A stretch of DNA of 64,000 bases. It comes from an uncultured Verrucomicrobiota bacterium. GTDB taxonomy: Bacteria; Verrucomicrobiota; Verrucomicrobiia; Opitutales; Seribacteraceae. This document shows, piece after piece, positions 18,701 to 27,060 of this stretch. Where the stretch lies: NCBI GenBank assembly GCA_902615835.1, contig CACMQL010000004.1, positions 1 to 64,000 of the forward strand. Reading direction: 5' to 3'. The translations under genes and the position numbers were made by a program. Within the stretch, counting starts at the first letter, position 1. Each line of letters opens with the position of its first letter. The notes under the pieces are model-generated. The model had not been told where the DNA came from and did no database searches. It saw only the letters and a list, made by a program, of their open reading frames with translations.

Positions 18701-19626
18701 GGATAGTTATGGGAAGTGGTCAGTACAATTATGGATCGAATGTTGAAATTAGTGCTACCCCTTTGTCCGGATATTCGTTTTCGGAATGGGAGGGTCCAAA
18801 TATAGTTGATTCTACCTCGTCTACTACTCAGATTAGGTTGACGGGAGACACAAATGTAACCGCACATTTTACAAGAGTGGTGTACCCCCTGACCGTCAAT
18901 TCCACGGTTGGTGGTTCAGTCTCGGGAGAAGGTAAGTTTTATTACGGTTACAATGCATCCATATCTGCACTTCCATCAGAAGGTTATAGTTTTGTTAAAT
19001 GGGCGGGCTCCGGAGTTACTAATCCAAGTTTACCGTTTACATCGGTTCCAATGACTGAAGATAGAAATGTAACCGCGGAATTTTCCTTAAATTCGTATCA
19101 GTTAACTGTGTTCAACAGTGCAGGAGGCACGGTCGCTGGGGCGGGCAAGTATTTTTTCAATACGGAAGCTTTTCTCACTGCAATTCCTCATCAAGGCTTT
19201 GAATTTTCAAACTGGATGGGTGATGATATCCAGAATCCCACATCTCCATCCATTAAATTAACCATGTCAAGTGATCGGGAAGTGACTCCCACTTTTAGAT
19301 TAATTAATTTATCAAGGGCAATAGAAGGGGTGAATGAAATAACCACGGACTGGTATGACTCCGACTGGTTCGGAATCTTCTTTCAGAATGCTAGTGGGTG
19401 GGCATATCATTTGGAATTAGGATGGATTTACCCGGTTGCTGAGAGTCAGAAAAATATTTGGTTCTGGCAAATTCATCTTGGATGGGTTTGGGCGGATCAG
19501 GAGACATTCCCTCAGCAGTATCTTTGGTCACAAAACTCGAACAACTGGCTTTGGTGGGAAAGGTCCAGCCAATCCAATATCCGTTTTTATGATTACTCAA
19601 TTTTGGATTGGTTTAGCTTTCCATAA
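15760..19626 (+). CDS. Giant secreted PQQ-propeller / InlB-repeat protein with aromatic C-terminal domain
   Basis: 1288 residues from the ATG at 15760. A signal peptide (LSVRVFFFLVLLTWVIRSSLWG) leads into a PQQ-like beta-propeller of about 390 residues built from units such as SSPAIAEDGSIYIGSND. Eleven repeats of about 70-75 residues follow (about 16.96-19.31 kb), each with G-x-G-x-Y/F, GYSF-x-x-WSG and an ITANF-like end, resembling Bacteroidota/Verrucomicrobiota InlB B-type repeats. Repeats 4 and 5 share a 30-bp identical block. The last 95 or so residues form a Trp/Tyr-rich domain shared with two other proteins here. It lies 37 nt after the kinase. Probably a surface adhesin or matrix protein; the binding target is unknown. 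Confidence 0.85.
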   Translation: MLRLSVRVFFFLVLLTWVIRSSLWGNSFTHASADWNVTTGGVIFSSPAIAEDGSIYIGSNDNKLHAFNADGTSKWNFTAGNWVDSTPAISSDGTIYVASWDNKIYALNSANGDKLWDYETNSYIIASPAIGADGRIYVGSKDSIFYALESNGSVAWEYFAGQPITSSAALGQDGTIYFGDENGTFHAVNPDGSLKWTYLVDTVADTNKSVLSSPALDLSGNLYFGAGNGYCYSLTDNENNATLNWKFLTGDRVDASPILGLNEEVLFVSRDGYIRSLSTLSGGLNWDAFVGDVFYSSPVVDENGRAYVIGYTGGGQNHLFAFDANGSKAWDTNDTNCPFEIGGLVDSSLALSADGKLYYGCFDNRLYCLNLGVGPAASDWPMFQRSSRRDGAWPSYLLEISVSPSSVATASGGGIYNQGATATISLNNISQGYSFNRWSGGTSGSNNPLSLAINSNISITANFSLNQYLLTVNAGSGGSASGNGTFTHGATATITATPEQGYSFNSWSGQGIAKTSEASTTVSMTDNRVVGATFAPLIHSISTMVSPNGTGEVSGAGNYQFGDNLTLTATATSAGYSFLSWSGDLNSSVNPLAIQVDANLSLTANFRLDAYSLELISGAGGTVSGEGNFSHGTQANISATPLVGYSFSGWSGDGFADPNAASTSVEMTQPRTITASFSLNSYPLTVVAGTGGSVSGEGNFSHGTQANVSATPLIGFSFSGWDGDGIENNYSSKTFVSMTQPRTVTAIFTNKYYSLHLDSSFGGNVSGEGNYSYGDLVAITAIPEEGYEFQKWSGNIEGNQTSPSTTILIDANKSITANFSQIPEDHLSLSISANPQSGGSTVGGGSYPANTSVLLNAQPLPGYEFLSWSGIGIDDRNHSQTTIILTEDLALTANFQKKIFNLLISESEGGQATGQNSYPYATKASLSAVANPGYRFTKWSGTGIKNPTLPETEIVVTEDQTISANFEILRFQLNVDLVNGGIVMGSGQYNYGSNVEISATPLSGYSFSEWEGPNIVDSTSSTTQIRLTGDTNVTAHFTRVVYPLTVNSTVGGSVSGEGKFYYGYNASISALPSEGYSFVKWAGSGVTNPSLPFTSVPMTEDRNVTAEFSLNSYQLTVFNSAGGTVAGAGKYFFNTEAFLTAIPHQGFEFSNWMGDDIQNPTSPSIKLTMSSDREVTPTFRLINLSRAIEGVNEITTDWYDSDWFGIFFQNASGWAYHLELGWIYPVAESQKNIWFWQIHLGWVWADQETFPQQYLWSQNSNNWLWWERSSQSNIRFYDYSILDWFSFP
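16960..19310 (+). repeat. Eleven tandem InlB-type coding repeats
   Basis: Eleven in-frame units of roughly 210-220 bp. Most have drifted, but units 4 and 5 share an identical block at 17638-17667 and 17851-17880, showing recent duplication or gene conversion. Repeat number could vary between strains. Confidence 0.8.
19340..19623 (+). other. Aromatic C-terminal domain, copy 1
   Basis: The last 95 or so residues of the propeller/InlB protein. Shared pattern: W-F/L-G-x-F, then a G/P-W-x-YH-x-x-L-x-W-I/L-Y block, F/W-x-L/Q-W, W-V/L-W, FP, and a terminal aromatic stretch. The same order is found at 46417-46714 and 58728-59000, in proteins that are otherwise unrelated. Confidence 0.85.
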
Positions 19627-19632
19627 TTTGGA

Positions 19633-20232
19633 TCATGGATCTAGAATTTTTCTGCTTTGTAATGCATTTTCGAGGGTATTCTGATCGGCGTAAGTAATCC
19701 CACCGCCACTGGGCAAACCAAAACCAATCCGGGTCACTTTTAAATTCTCATTCTGAAAAACCTCATTTTTCAGATAATGGCAGGTCGCTTCTCCTTCCAT
19801 GTCATTACTTAGGGCTAGAATCACTTCTTCGAACTTCCCGCTGGCTAACCTCTCACGCAGGTTGGCAATGTTTAATTGTTCAGGACCGACCCCTTTTACC
19901 GGGGATAATTTACCCATAAGGATGTGATACTTACCACGAAAGACTCCAGCTTTTTCCATGGCAAACAAGTCAGTGACAGACTCTACAAGACACAGTCTGT
20001 CGTCCTCCCTTTCATCAGACGCGCAAATTTTACACAGTTCTTGATCGGTCAAATTACCGCAAACCCTACATGCCCCAAGGGTTTCCTTCGCGACTGAAAC
20101 TTTTTCGACCAGTTCTTTGGCATGTTCAGGTTTTTCAACCAAGAGATGCAATGCTATTTTTTCCGCCGAACGGTAACCCAGTCCCGGTAGGGACTTGAGG
20201 CTTTGAACCAGTCGTTCGTATGGTTCGTTCAA
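19633..20232 (-). CDS. recR: Recombination protein RecR
   Basis: 199 residues, normal RecR length. It has the N-terminal helix-hairpin-helix (LKSLPGLGYRSAEKIALHLL), a four-Cys zinc finger (CRVCGNLTDQELCKIC) and a Toprim domain beginning LCLVESVTDLFAMEKAGVF and ending before the conserved RIGFGLPSGGGITYAD. With RecO and RecF it loads RecA at gaps and stalled forks. The start is TTG at 20232. It follows ybaB/ebfC by 20 nt, the conserved ybaB-recR pair; dnaX, often the first member of this cluster, is not here. It is convergent with the preceding giant gene, with only 6 nt between their stops. Confidence 0.96.
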   Translation of the reverse strand: MNEPYERLVQSLKSLPGLGYRSAEKIALHLLVEKPEHAKELVEKVSVAKETLGACRVCGNLTDQELCKICASDEREDDRLCLVESVTDLFAMEKAGVFRGKYHILMGKLSPVKGVGPEQLNIANLRERLASGKFEEVILALSNDMEGEATCHYLKNEVFQNENLKVTRIGFGLPSGGGITYADQNTLENALQSRKILDP

Positions 20233-20252
20233 AAGGAACTAACCAGAATGAA

Positions 20253-20561
20253 TTAGAATAAACCAGGCATTTGCATCCCACCCGTGAGCCCGCTCATCGC
20301 TTCATCATTTTTCTTTTTTGCCTGTTCGGATGCGTCCACGATGGCCTGTAAAATTGCCTCGCTGACAAAATCCGGATCCTCTTTGAGGAATTCTGGGTCT
20401 AGTTGCAAATCTTTAAACTCGCCCATCCCAGAAATCTTGACCGATACCGCACCTCCGCCTCCGGATACCTCCAGAATTTCATCTGCTAAGGAAGACTGGG
20501 CTTCCTCCATTTTTTGCTGCATTTTTTGAGCCTGTTTGAGTAATTTTCCTACGCCTACCAT
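20253..20561 (-). CDS. YbaB/EbfC-family nucleoid-associated protein
   Basis: 102 residues. A helical N terminus (LLKQAQKMQQKMEEAQSSLA) is followed by the strand-rich middle EVSGGGGAVSVKISGMGEF and a C-terminal helix ILQAIVDASEQAKKKNDEAM, ending in a Gly/Met-rich tail. YbaB/EbfC dimers bind DNA and are usually encoded directly upstream of recR, as here. Confidence 0.93.
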   Translation of the reverse strand: MVGVGKLLKQAQKMQQKMEEAQSSLADEILEVSGGGGAVSVKISGMGEFKDLQLDPEFLKEDPDFVSEAILQAIVDASEQAKKKNDEAMSGLTGGMQMPGLF

Positions 20562-20584
20562 GATTAAAGGTTAAAGTTTAATTT

Positions 20585-21445
20585 CTATCCTAGCAAGCTT
20601 TCGTAACCCTTAATAAAAGAGGAAAATCGTGGAGACCAATTTAATTCTTCCATGATTCGCTGGCTGGAAATTTTACGGTTTGGGGTATCCTCTTTATCAT
20701 CTTCGGAAAAAGCAGGAGGCGGAACTTTAAGTCTGTTTGCCAACCATTCAACCATCTCGCCTCTGGCAGATGGAGATCCATCCGTTAGATTGTAGATGCG
20801 GCCGAGATTTTTTTCTTCGGCCAACAAGCATGTGAAAATAGCAGAGACGGCATCATCGCGATGAATGAGATTTAAAATGCGACCGGCATTGCCATCCATA
20901 GTCACGCCATTCTTCACTTTATCGGCCAATAAATGTCGCTCAGGGCCATAAATGCCTCCCAACCTCAGCACGAAACTTCTTGCTATTGAAGGAGGAGGAG
21001 GGAAGGAAATTCCCTCCGCTGCAAGGAGCAGTCCACCTTTTTCTGAAACACCGGCACAGGACGCAGTCTCGTCTACAAGTTTGCGGCCAGTTTGGGGGTA
21101 TACGGAACAACTACTGGTGAACAAATAACTATGGACTTTACCTGCCTCAAGCCACTTCATTGCAGACTTCTGTCCTTCAATGTAGGAAGTCACATACCCT
21201 TCAGGTGATGGTGAAAAGGCACCCACACAATTGACCACAAAATCTTGGTTTGGCTCCAGGTAGGAATGCCACTCGTCGCTGTCCAGGCGGGAAACCACCA
21301 CTTCCTGAACCCCCATATTTTCAAGCTTATGGCCAGTTGCTTGATTTCGCGTGAGAGCGGATACTTTCCACTTTTTATCCAAGGCAACAGCAGCCAAAGC
21401 CGTACCAATGTAACCACAGCCTAAAATTGTGAGGGTAGAAGACAT
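20585..21445 (-). CDS. NAD(P)-dependent epimerase/dehydratase family protein (YeeZ-like)
   Basis: 286 residues. The Rossmann glycine motif ILGCGYIGTAL at residues 7-17 is followed by a NCVGAFSPSP segment, a LFTSSCSVYPQTG segment (SDR serine/tyrosine region) and RLGGIYGPERH. This is an atypical extended SDR like the E. coli YeeZ type, where the classical YxxxK is degenerate. It is probably the first gene of a run with ybaB and recR on the minus strand (23 nt to ybaB). The substrate is unknown, perhaps a nucleotide sugar or a cell-envelope metabolite. Confidence 0.78.
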   Translation of the reverse strand: MSSTLTILGCGYIGTALAAVALDKKWKVSALTRNQATGHKLENMGVQEVVVSRLDSDEWHSYLEPNQDFVVNCVGAFSPSPEGYVTSYIEGQKSAMKWLEAGKVHSYLFTSSCSVYPQTGRKLVDETASCAGVSEKGGLLLAAEGISFPPPPSIARSFVLRLGGIYGPERHLLADKVKNGVTMDGNAGRILNLIHRDDAVSAIFTCLLAEEKNLGRIYNLTDGSPSARGEMVEWLANRLKVPPPAFSEDDKEDTPNRKISSQRIMEELNWSPRFSSFIKGYESLLG

Positions 21446-21545
21446 TAGTGCTTTATTTATCTACTTTTGGGGCTGGATGTCAAGATTACCTCCTCTTCCT
21501 CATTTCTCATTTGTCTTCAAAGGATCAGGATGTCATGTAAAGGTC

Positions 21546-22013
21546 ATGCATATTTTATTTGTTTGTTGGGGGAATATCTGTCGGTCCCCCGCGGCTGAAG
21601 CTACATTCAGAAAAATAGTTAAACAAGAGGGTTTGGGTGATCGAATATCGATTGATTCGGCTGGCACTATTTCACAGCATCAGGGTAATCCCCCTGATCA
21701 TCGAATGCAAAATGCAGCAAAAGCAAGAAATCTTTCCATTTCGGGAAAAGCAAGAATGGTTGAAAAGAGTGATTTCGAAAGGGCAGACATGCTCCTAACC
21801 ATGGATAGTTTTAATTTTTCCGAGCTTAGCAAGCTTGCCCCGGAGAATGAGCACCAGAAAAAGATCGTCCCGTTCTGTAATTTTGTCAGCTCCGATGATA
21901 CGGAAGTCCCTGATCCCTACTACGGGGGCCCTTCCGGATTTGAAAAGGTCCTCGATTTATTGGAAGATGGATGTACAAGCCTGCTTCTGCATCTAAAACA
22001 AAAGCTTTTGTAA
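21546..22013 (+). CDS. Low-molecular-weight phosphatase (LMW-PTP family)
   Basis: 155 residues from the ATG at 21546, which has an AAAGGT site and starts directly with the fold; upstream in-frame codons overlap the divergent epimerase gene. The P-loop CWGNICRS gives Cys7 and Arg13 of the CX5R signature, and the general-acid Asp lies in VPDPYYGG. Members dephosphorylate protein tyrosines or, as shown for human LMW-PTP-A, protein-bound ribulosamine 5-phosphate. The fructosamine-kinase-family gene 19 nt downstream makes the latter sugar-phosphate role attractive. Confidence 0.9.
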   Translation: MHILFVCWGNICRSPAAEATFRKIVKQEGLGDRISIDSAGTISQHQGNPPDHRMQNAAKARNLSISGKARMVEKSDFERADMLLTMDSFNFSELSKLAPENEHQKKIVPFCNFVSSDDTEVPDPYYGGPSGFEKVLDLLEDGCTSLLLHLKQKLL

Positions 22014-22032
22014 ACCTTAATATCTGATTAGC

Positions 22033-22908
22033 ATGCCTGTCTATTCGTCGGTCGAGGAAGCAATTAGTCAAGTGACTGGGGAAGTTTTTCAAAGGAATAA
22101 GTCTTCTTCCTTATCTGGAGGCAGTATAAGCCATAGCCAGTGCATTACGGGCAAGGATGGCAGAGTTTTTTTTTGCAAGGAGAATGATTTATCTTTTCTG
22201 CCTTTTTTTGAAGCGGAAGCCTTGGCCCTCAAACAAATTAGGGATACTCAAACCATTCGTACCCCAGAGGTGATCGGTTTTGGATCCACCGAAGTGGCTT
22301 CTTTCCTCGTTCTAGAATACATACAAGAGGGTACCTCTTCACCCTCCGGTCAAAAAGAAATGGGGCATGAGTTAGCGAGGCTCCACAAAATTGAACAACC
22401 CTTTTTTGGCTGGGTACGAGATAATTGTATTGGGTCCACTCCTCAGCCTAACCCAAAAAGAGAAAATTGGATTGAATTTTACCGGATGCACCGTTTGCAG
22501 CATCAATTTGAATTGGCTTCCCAAAAAGGGTGCTCCTTTGACAAAGCGGCAGTGCTTTTACTCAATCTCGAATCTTTCTTCCTGGATTACCGACCCCGCC
22601 CGTCCCTTCTCCATGGAGATCTGTGGGGTGGAAATGCCAGTCATGACCGTGCAGGTCATCCATTTATTTTTGATCCCGCCACTTATTATGGTGACCGCGA
22701 AGCCGATATTGCCTTCACCCACATGTTTGGCGGATTCAGTTCTTCTTTTTATCAGGCTTATGAAAAAGAATTCCCCTTGGATCCCGGCTTTAAAACCAGA
22801 AAGATTCTCTACAATCTTTACCATGAGCTCAATCATTTTAATCTGTTTGGCGGGGGCTATGCATCCTCTGCCCAGTCGAGCATTAACCAGTTAGTCTCCG
22901 CCCTATGA
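22033..22908 (+). CDS. Fructosamine/ketosamine-3-kinase family protein
   Basis: 291 residues. The aminoglycoside-kinase-like fold is shown by LVLEYIQEG (hinge), LLHGDLWGGN (catalytic loop), FIFDPATYYGDREADIAF (metal-binding Asp) and the family-specific C terminus LYNLYHELNHFNLFGGGY. It phosphorylates ketosamines on glycated proteins at O-3, destabilising the adduct; bacterial members prefer ribulosamines and erythrulosamines. The pairing with an LMW-PTP gene 19 nt upstream suggests a two-step repair route (5-phosphatase, then 3-kinase). It overlaps hpt by 4 nt (ATGA). Confidence 0.92.
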   Translation: MPVYSSVEEAISQVTGEVFQRNKSSSLSGGSISHSQCITGKDGRVFFCKENDLSFLPFFEAEALALKQIRDTQTIRTPEVIGFGSTEVASFLVLEYIQEGTSSPSGQKEMGHELARLHKIEQPFFGWVRDNCIGSTPQPNPKRENWIEFYRMHRLQHQFELASQKGCSFDKAAVLLLNLESFFLDYRPRPSLLHGDLWGGNASHDRAGHPFIFDPATYYGDREADIAFTHMFGGFSSSFYQAYEKEFPLDPGFKTRKILYNLYHELNHFNLFGGGYASSAQSSINQLVSAL

Positions 22909-23459
22909 AAAATACTGACATTGAAAAAGTCATCCTTTCCGCCGAGACAATCAGGTCAAGAATTCTGGAAATTGCAGAAGAAATCAATCAACACTATCAG
23001 GACAGAGTACGGGAAATCATTTTAATCACGCTGTTGGACGGTGCCATCGTTTTCACTGCAGATCTTATTCGCCATCTCTCCGTTCCGCTGCGACTGGATT
23101 GTATTCGTGTTTCCAGCTATGGCGACTCCACAAATCCGGAGACTGCTCCCCGTATTCTTGGATCCCTAAAGTCAGATGTTCGGGAAAGACATGTTTTACT
23201 CGTGGATGACATTTTGGACACCGGCAACACCATGCAAAAGGTAGTTAGTGAAGTCTCGGCTAAAAAACCTGCTTCACTGAAAACCTGTGTTTTTCTGAAT
23301 AAACCGGAAAGAAGACAAAATAACTTTCAGGCTGACTGGTCCGGATTCAATATCCCCGATGAATTTGTGGTTGGATATGGTTTGGACTACGCCGGTAGAT
23401 ATCGAGAGCTCCCCTATCTTGGAACCCTGATGCCTTCCATTTACACCCAAACCCTCTGA
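22905..23459 (+). CDS. hpt: Hypoxanthine phosphoribosyltransferase
   Basis: 184 residues. The PRPP-binding motif is VLLVDDILDTGNTMQKV (about 103-119), preceded by LITLLDGAIVFTADLIRHL and RVSSYGDST. It converts hypoxanthine or guanine plus PRPP to IMP or GMP in purine salvage. Its ATG overlaps the stop of the fructosamine kinase (ATGA) and its stop overlaps the next ATG by one base (TGATG), so the block from LMW-PTP to the YqaA-type gene is one operon. Confidence 0.95.
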   Translation: MKNTDIEKVILSAETIRSRILEIAEEINQHYQDRVREIILITLLDGAIVFTADLIRHLSVPLRLDCIRVSSYGDSTNPETAPRILGSLKSDVRERHVLLVDDILDTGNTMQKVVSEVSAKKPASLKTCVFLNKPERRQNNFQADWSGFNIPDEFVVGYGLDYAGRYRELPYLGTLMPSIYTQTL

Positions 23460-24073
23460 TGAGTCAAAATTTCTGCTCGGACAACCCCCTGCGAAAGATT
23501 TATCTCTGGACCCTGTCACTGGCAGAAAAAAAACTGGCCGGGGTCTGGCTCGGCTTACTTTCCTTTGCGGAAGCCAGTTTTTTCCCGATTCCCCCGGATG
23601 TCCTCTTGATTCCGCTTTGCCTGGGAAAAATGAAAAAGGCCTTCAAATTTGCTTTTATCTGTTCAGTTGCCTCAGTTCTTGGGGGCGTGGCCGGCTATGT
23701 ACTGGGAGCTTTTGCCTGGGATGAATTGTCCGGAATATTTTTCGAATACATCCCTGGTTTCACCGAGGAAAAATTCGTAAAGCTGAAAGACTGGTATGAA
23801 GAATGGGGCTGGCCCCTCGTCTTTCTGGCCGGATTTTCTCCCATTCCCTATAAAATATTCACCGTGGCAAGCGGAGTCCTGGGGATGGCACTGGCTCCCT
23901 TTATTTTGGCCTCGGCCGTGAGCCGCTCAGCCCGTTTTTTTCTGGTCGCTTTTCTGATGGCAAGATTTGGTGAACCCATGAAAGAAAAAATAGACAAACA
24001 CTTCAATCTTTTAGCCCTAGTCTTTGGAATTCTCCTGATTGGAGGAATCCTTGTGCTGAAATTTCTCAAATAA
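23459..24073 (+). CDS. YqaA/DedA-family membrane protein
   Basis: 204 residues with four to five membrane segments. It shows the family blocks FAEASFFPIPPDVLLIPL (re-entrant loop with Glu), GGVAGYVLGAF and AGFSPIPYKIFTVASGV. SNARE-associated/DedA-like proteins act in lipid handling at the inner membrane; the YqaA branch is little studied. Its ATG overlaps the hpt stop by one base. It converges on tdk, with 18 nt between the stops. Confidence 0.88.
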   Translation: MSQNFCSDNPLRKIYLWTLSLAEKKLAGVWLGLLSFAEASFFPIPPDVLLIPLCLGKMKKAFKFAFICSVASVLGGVAGYVLGAFAWDELSGIFFEYIPGFTEEKFVKLKDWYEEWGWPLVFLAGFSPIPYKIFTVASGVLGMALAPFILASAVSRSARFFLVAFLMARFGEPMKEKIDKHFNLLALVFGILLIGGILVLKFLK

Positions 24074-24091
24074 AGAAATCTGAAAAAGTTG

Positions 24092-24676
24092 TTAGGTGTT
24101 CAGTGCCCCGGCCTTTGAAAAGCATTTCCGGCAAAAAGAAATATATCTCTCATTTCCTCCAATTTCGATCTGCACTCCGTCTTTCTCAATTTCACCGTCG
24201 GCATTCACCCTGGCATTCATCGTGGCTTTTTTCCCACAACTACAAATTGCCTTGATCTCCCGGATCTCATCCGCCCATGCCAGTAAATACTGGCTGCCCT
24301 CAAAAGTCTCTCCGCGAAAATCAGTCCGCAATCCATAGGTTAAGACTGGAATGTCATCCTGATCCACTAAGTCGGTAAGTTGCCTGACTTGCTTACGGGT
24401 CAGAAACTGAGCCTCATCAATCAGCACACACCCAATGGCTTGGTCCCCTTTTTGGGCTCTGACAATTTTTGCCAGATCATCCGATTTTTCGAAAGCAATT
24501 GCCTGGGTATCTATACCTATTCTTGATTTGATCACTCCCCTTCCCGCCCGGTCATCAATTCCGGCGGTGAAAAGAATTGTCTGCATACCCCGTTCCATAT
24601 AATTATGATTTGCCTGAAGCAGGGCCGTGGACTTGCCTGCATTCATGGCGGAATAATTAAAATGGAGCTTGGCCAT
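24092..24676 (-). CDS. tdk: Thymidine kinase
   Basis: 194 residues from the ATG at 24676 ([16 protein letters not shown]), the usual start for the family; a longer frame would run into the upstream ABC-F gene. P-loop [25 protein letters not shown] (Walker B with catalytic Glu), [10 protein letters not shown] lasso region, and a four-Cys zinc site (CSCGKK and CRKC). It phosphorylates thymidine and deoxyuridine in salvage. It follows the ABC-F gene by 14 nt on the same strand. Confidence 0.96.
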   Translation of the reverse strand: MAKLHFNYSAMNAGKSTALLQANHNYMERGMQTILFTAGIDDRAGRGVIKSRIGIDTQAIAFEKSDDLAKIVRAQKGDQAIGCVLIDEAQFLTRKQVRQLTDLVDQDDIPVLTYGLRTDFRGETFEGSQYLLAWADEIREIKAICSCGKKATMNARVNADGEIEKDGVQIEIGGNERYISFCRKCFSKAGALNT

Positions 24677-24690
24677 ACCTGCTGGCAGAA

Positions 24691-26304
24691 TCAAACGGTC
24701 TCGATTTCCAACCGTTCCATGTACTCGGTCACATTGCAAGTAAGCATGCGGGCCGTATTGGTTGAAATCTCCAAGACCTTGGTGACCACTCCGTCCAAAA
24801 AAGAACGGTCATGACTAACAATCAGGGCCGTGCCTGAGAACAAATTCAGTGCCTCCTGAAGCACTTCTTTACTACGAATATCCAAGTGATTGGTCGGTTC
24901 GTCCATGACCAGAAAATTACAGGGTGTCATCAATAATTTGGCAAGAGCAACCCGGTTCCTCTCTCCCCCCGACAAAACCGAGGTTTTTTTAAACACCTCA
25001 TTTCCACTGAAAAGCAGGGCCCCCAAAGCGGCTCTGGGATTGGCCTCAGGATTATTCTCACACACCTCCTCCACTTCGCTCAGTACTTCATTGGCAGGAT
25101 TCAATTCTTCGGCCTGATGCTGGGCGAAGTAACCAATCACGGTATTGACGCCGACATCCCGCTTGCCCTGTTGAAAGGGTTCCACCCCGGCAAGAATTCG
25201 GGCCAGGGTGGATTTCCCCGCCCCATTGACTCCGACCACCGCAATCCTGTCCCCTTTTTCAATTCTTAGATCAAGTCCTTCAAAGACCCTATTCTCCCCA
25301 TAAGCTTTGGACATCTCTTCAAGCTCCACCACCTTTTGGCTTGCGGGTGGTGAGGGAGGAAACCGAAAATAAATTTTTTTCTCCTCTGCCTCCGGTTTAA
25401 CAATTTCCATTTTTTCCAGAGCTTTTATTCGGCTTTGCACCATGGCTGCCTTTTTCACATTCGACCGGAAACGATTAATAAACTCTTTCTCTTTTTGAAT
25501 TTCTTTCTTCTGGTTTACATACGCTTTTCTTTGCCTTTCCATTCGGGCCGCACTCTCCTCCAAATAAAAACTATAATTGCCTTTATAACGGTTCAGGCTC
25601 CCCATTTTCAATTCAATGGTTCTTTCGGTCACGCTTTCCAAAAATGCCCGATCGTGGGAAATGATTAAAATTGATCCCTGATACTTTTTTAAATAATGCT
25701 CCAACCAGTTTTGGGAGACCACATCCAAGTGATTGGTCGGCTCATCCAGAATCAAAAGAGAGGGTCCTTGCAGGAGCAACTTGCCCAGGGCAATCCGCAT
25801 CTGCCATCCTCCCGAAAATTCATCCACCCTGCGGTTCATGTCCTGCAAAGGGAAACCCATTCCGGTCATCACTTTTTCAATCCGCGAGTTCATTTTTTCA
25901 GGCTCAAAACTGGCGAGTTGTTCTTCCCATGCCCCCATCAGATCAATCAGATCATAAAATTCTTCCGCTTCGGGATCCATCTCACCTAGCTTTTTTTCGG
26001 CATCGTCCAGCTTCACCTGAAGTTCGGTCATCCCGGAAAAAGCCTTGGCCACCTCCTCCCTCAAAGTACAACCTTTGACGGATATCCCGTCCTGAGGCAG
26101 GTATCCGACCGTTGCATAATCCGGCTTTTCCACTTCGCCTTCGTCGGGCACCACCTCCCCCATTAACATGCGCAAGAAGGTGGTCTTCCCTGAACCATTC
26201 GATCCGACTAAGGCAATCCGATCCTTGGGCCCAATTGTTTCAGCAATTCCGGAAAATAATTTTTTATGCCCAAATGCAAGATGGACATCCTTTATGAAAA
26301 TCAT
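24691..26304 (-). CDS. ABC-F family ATPase (ribosome-associated type)
   Basis: 537 residues with two ABC domains in tandem and no membrane helices. Domain 1 has [29 protein letters not shown] and [12 protein letters not shown]; domain 2 has [30 protein letters not shown] and [11 protein letters not shown]. The linker of about 80 charged residues ([20 protein letters not shown]) is the P-site tRNA-interacting motif region. Length and linker resemble the housekeeping YbiT-type branch more than antibiotic-resistance members. It probably tunes the stalled or initiating ribosome. Confidence 0.93.
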   Translation of the reverse strand: MIFIKDVHLAFGHKKLFSGIAETIGPKDRIALVGSNGSGKTTFLRMLMGEVVPDEGEVEKPDYATVGYLPQDGISVKGCTLREEVAKAFSGMTELQVKLDDAEKKLGEMDPEAEEFYDLIDLMGAWEEQLASFEPEKMNSRIEKVMTGMGFPLQDMNRRVDEFSGGWQMRIALGKLLLQGPSLLILDEPTNHLDVVSQNWLEHYLKKYQGSILIISHDRAFLESVTERTIELKMGSLNRYKGNYSFYLEESAARMERQRKAYVNQKKEIQKEKEFINRFRSNVKKAAMVQSRIKALEKMEIVKPEAEEKKIYFRFPPSPPASQKVVELEEMSKAYGENRVFEGLDLRIEKGDRIAVVGVNGAGKSTLARILAGVEPFQQGKRDVGVNTVIGYFAQHQAEELNPANEVLSEVEEVCENNPEANPRAALGALLFSGNEVFKKTSVLSGGERNRVALAKLLMTPCNFLVMDEPTNHLDIRSKEVLQEALNLFSGTALIVSHDRSFLDGVVTKVLEISTNTARMLTCNVTEYMERLEIETV

Positions 26305-26375
26305 TGGATGCTTTTATTTTGAAAACGGATTGCATGCAATGAGATTAGATCCGAAGAGTAACCTTCGGGGATCAT

Positions 26376-26957
26376 TTAATCCCCCAGCAACAAGGGTAAT
26401 TTCCGGGTTGTTTCAATTCCATTTTCAAAGTGTAAATTGGGTAGACTGTTTCCTTCTTGATCAAAAAACACCCATACCCCTTCTTGCAAGCCCTCCAAGT
26501 ATTGACCTGCCAACTTTGGGGTTCCATCCTCATACCATTCCTCATACTTTCCATGCCAGCGATCATTTTTCATCATACCTGATTTAAAAAGCTGCCCGCT
26601 CCTATACCAAATCTTTCGCGTTCCTGCCTTCACTCCATTGGAATACTCGGTTTCTTCCCTGATCGAACCATCCACGAAATATTCTTTGAATAATCCATCT
26701 CTGGGAGTGGAAGACCCCGGTCTTTTTGTCATCGACGAAGTCAAATCATCCTGCCCAGCGTTGCTTGAGAAAGTCCCCTTTAATTTATTTTCGGTAAGGT
26801 TCTCAAAGTCGAAAGTTTTCTCATCTGGGTAAAAATCATTCGATTGGTTTGATTCCCTTTCATTGAAATTATTTTGAGCGGTCTGATCAGACGCCGGATC
26901 CGTGCATCCGACCAGAGCCGTCAAAAAAACAAATGTTGAAAAGGAAGAAAATTTCAC
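26376..26957 (-). CDS. MORN_2/YwqK-family lipoprotein
   Basis: 193 residues. The lipoprotein signal peptide ends FLTALVGC (Cys18). About 70 low-complexity polar residues follow, then four or five MORN_2-type repeats (DGLFKEYFVDGSIREETEYSNG, GTRKIWYRSGQLFKSGMM and so on). YwqK-type proteins are often labelled antitoxins by homology, but many Verrucomicrobiota/Bacteroidota members are simply surface-attached repeat proteins; no toxin gene is adjacent. A second MORN_2 lipoprotein lies at 34.5-35.0 kb. Confidence 0.78.
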   Translation of the reverse strand: MKFSSFSTFVFLTALVGCTDPASDQTAQNNFNERESNQSNDFYPDEKTFDFENLTENKLKGTFSSNAGQDDLTSSMTKRPGSSTPRDGLFKEYFVDGSIREETEYSNGVKAGTRKIWYRSGQLFKSGMMKNDRWHGKYEEWYEDGTPKLAGQYLEGLQEGVWVFFDQEGNSLPNLHFENGIETTRKLPLLLGD

Positions 26958-27060
26958 GGTCTTAGCTATATTTCTTTTTTCATCTCTGCCAAAAATAAAA
27001 CTCCGGGTTTTCTACTTTTTCCATTAAAACCATTTCGGACCCATCCCTCTAAGAATAATT

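Noticed and set aside
16960-19310. Regularly spaced repeats that might suggest a CRISPR array
   Set aside because: The repeats are in frame, about 215 bp long and diverged at codon level; they encode InlB-type protein repeats.
26376-26957. Toxin-antitoxin module (YwqK 'antitoxin' label)
   Set aside because: No toxin gene adjacent and the protein is a lipoprotein with MORN_2 repeats; the label is inherited from automated annotation.
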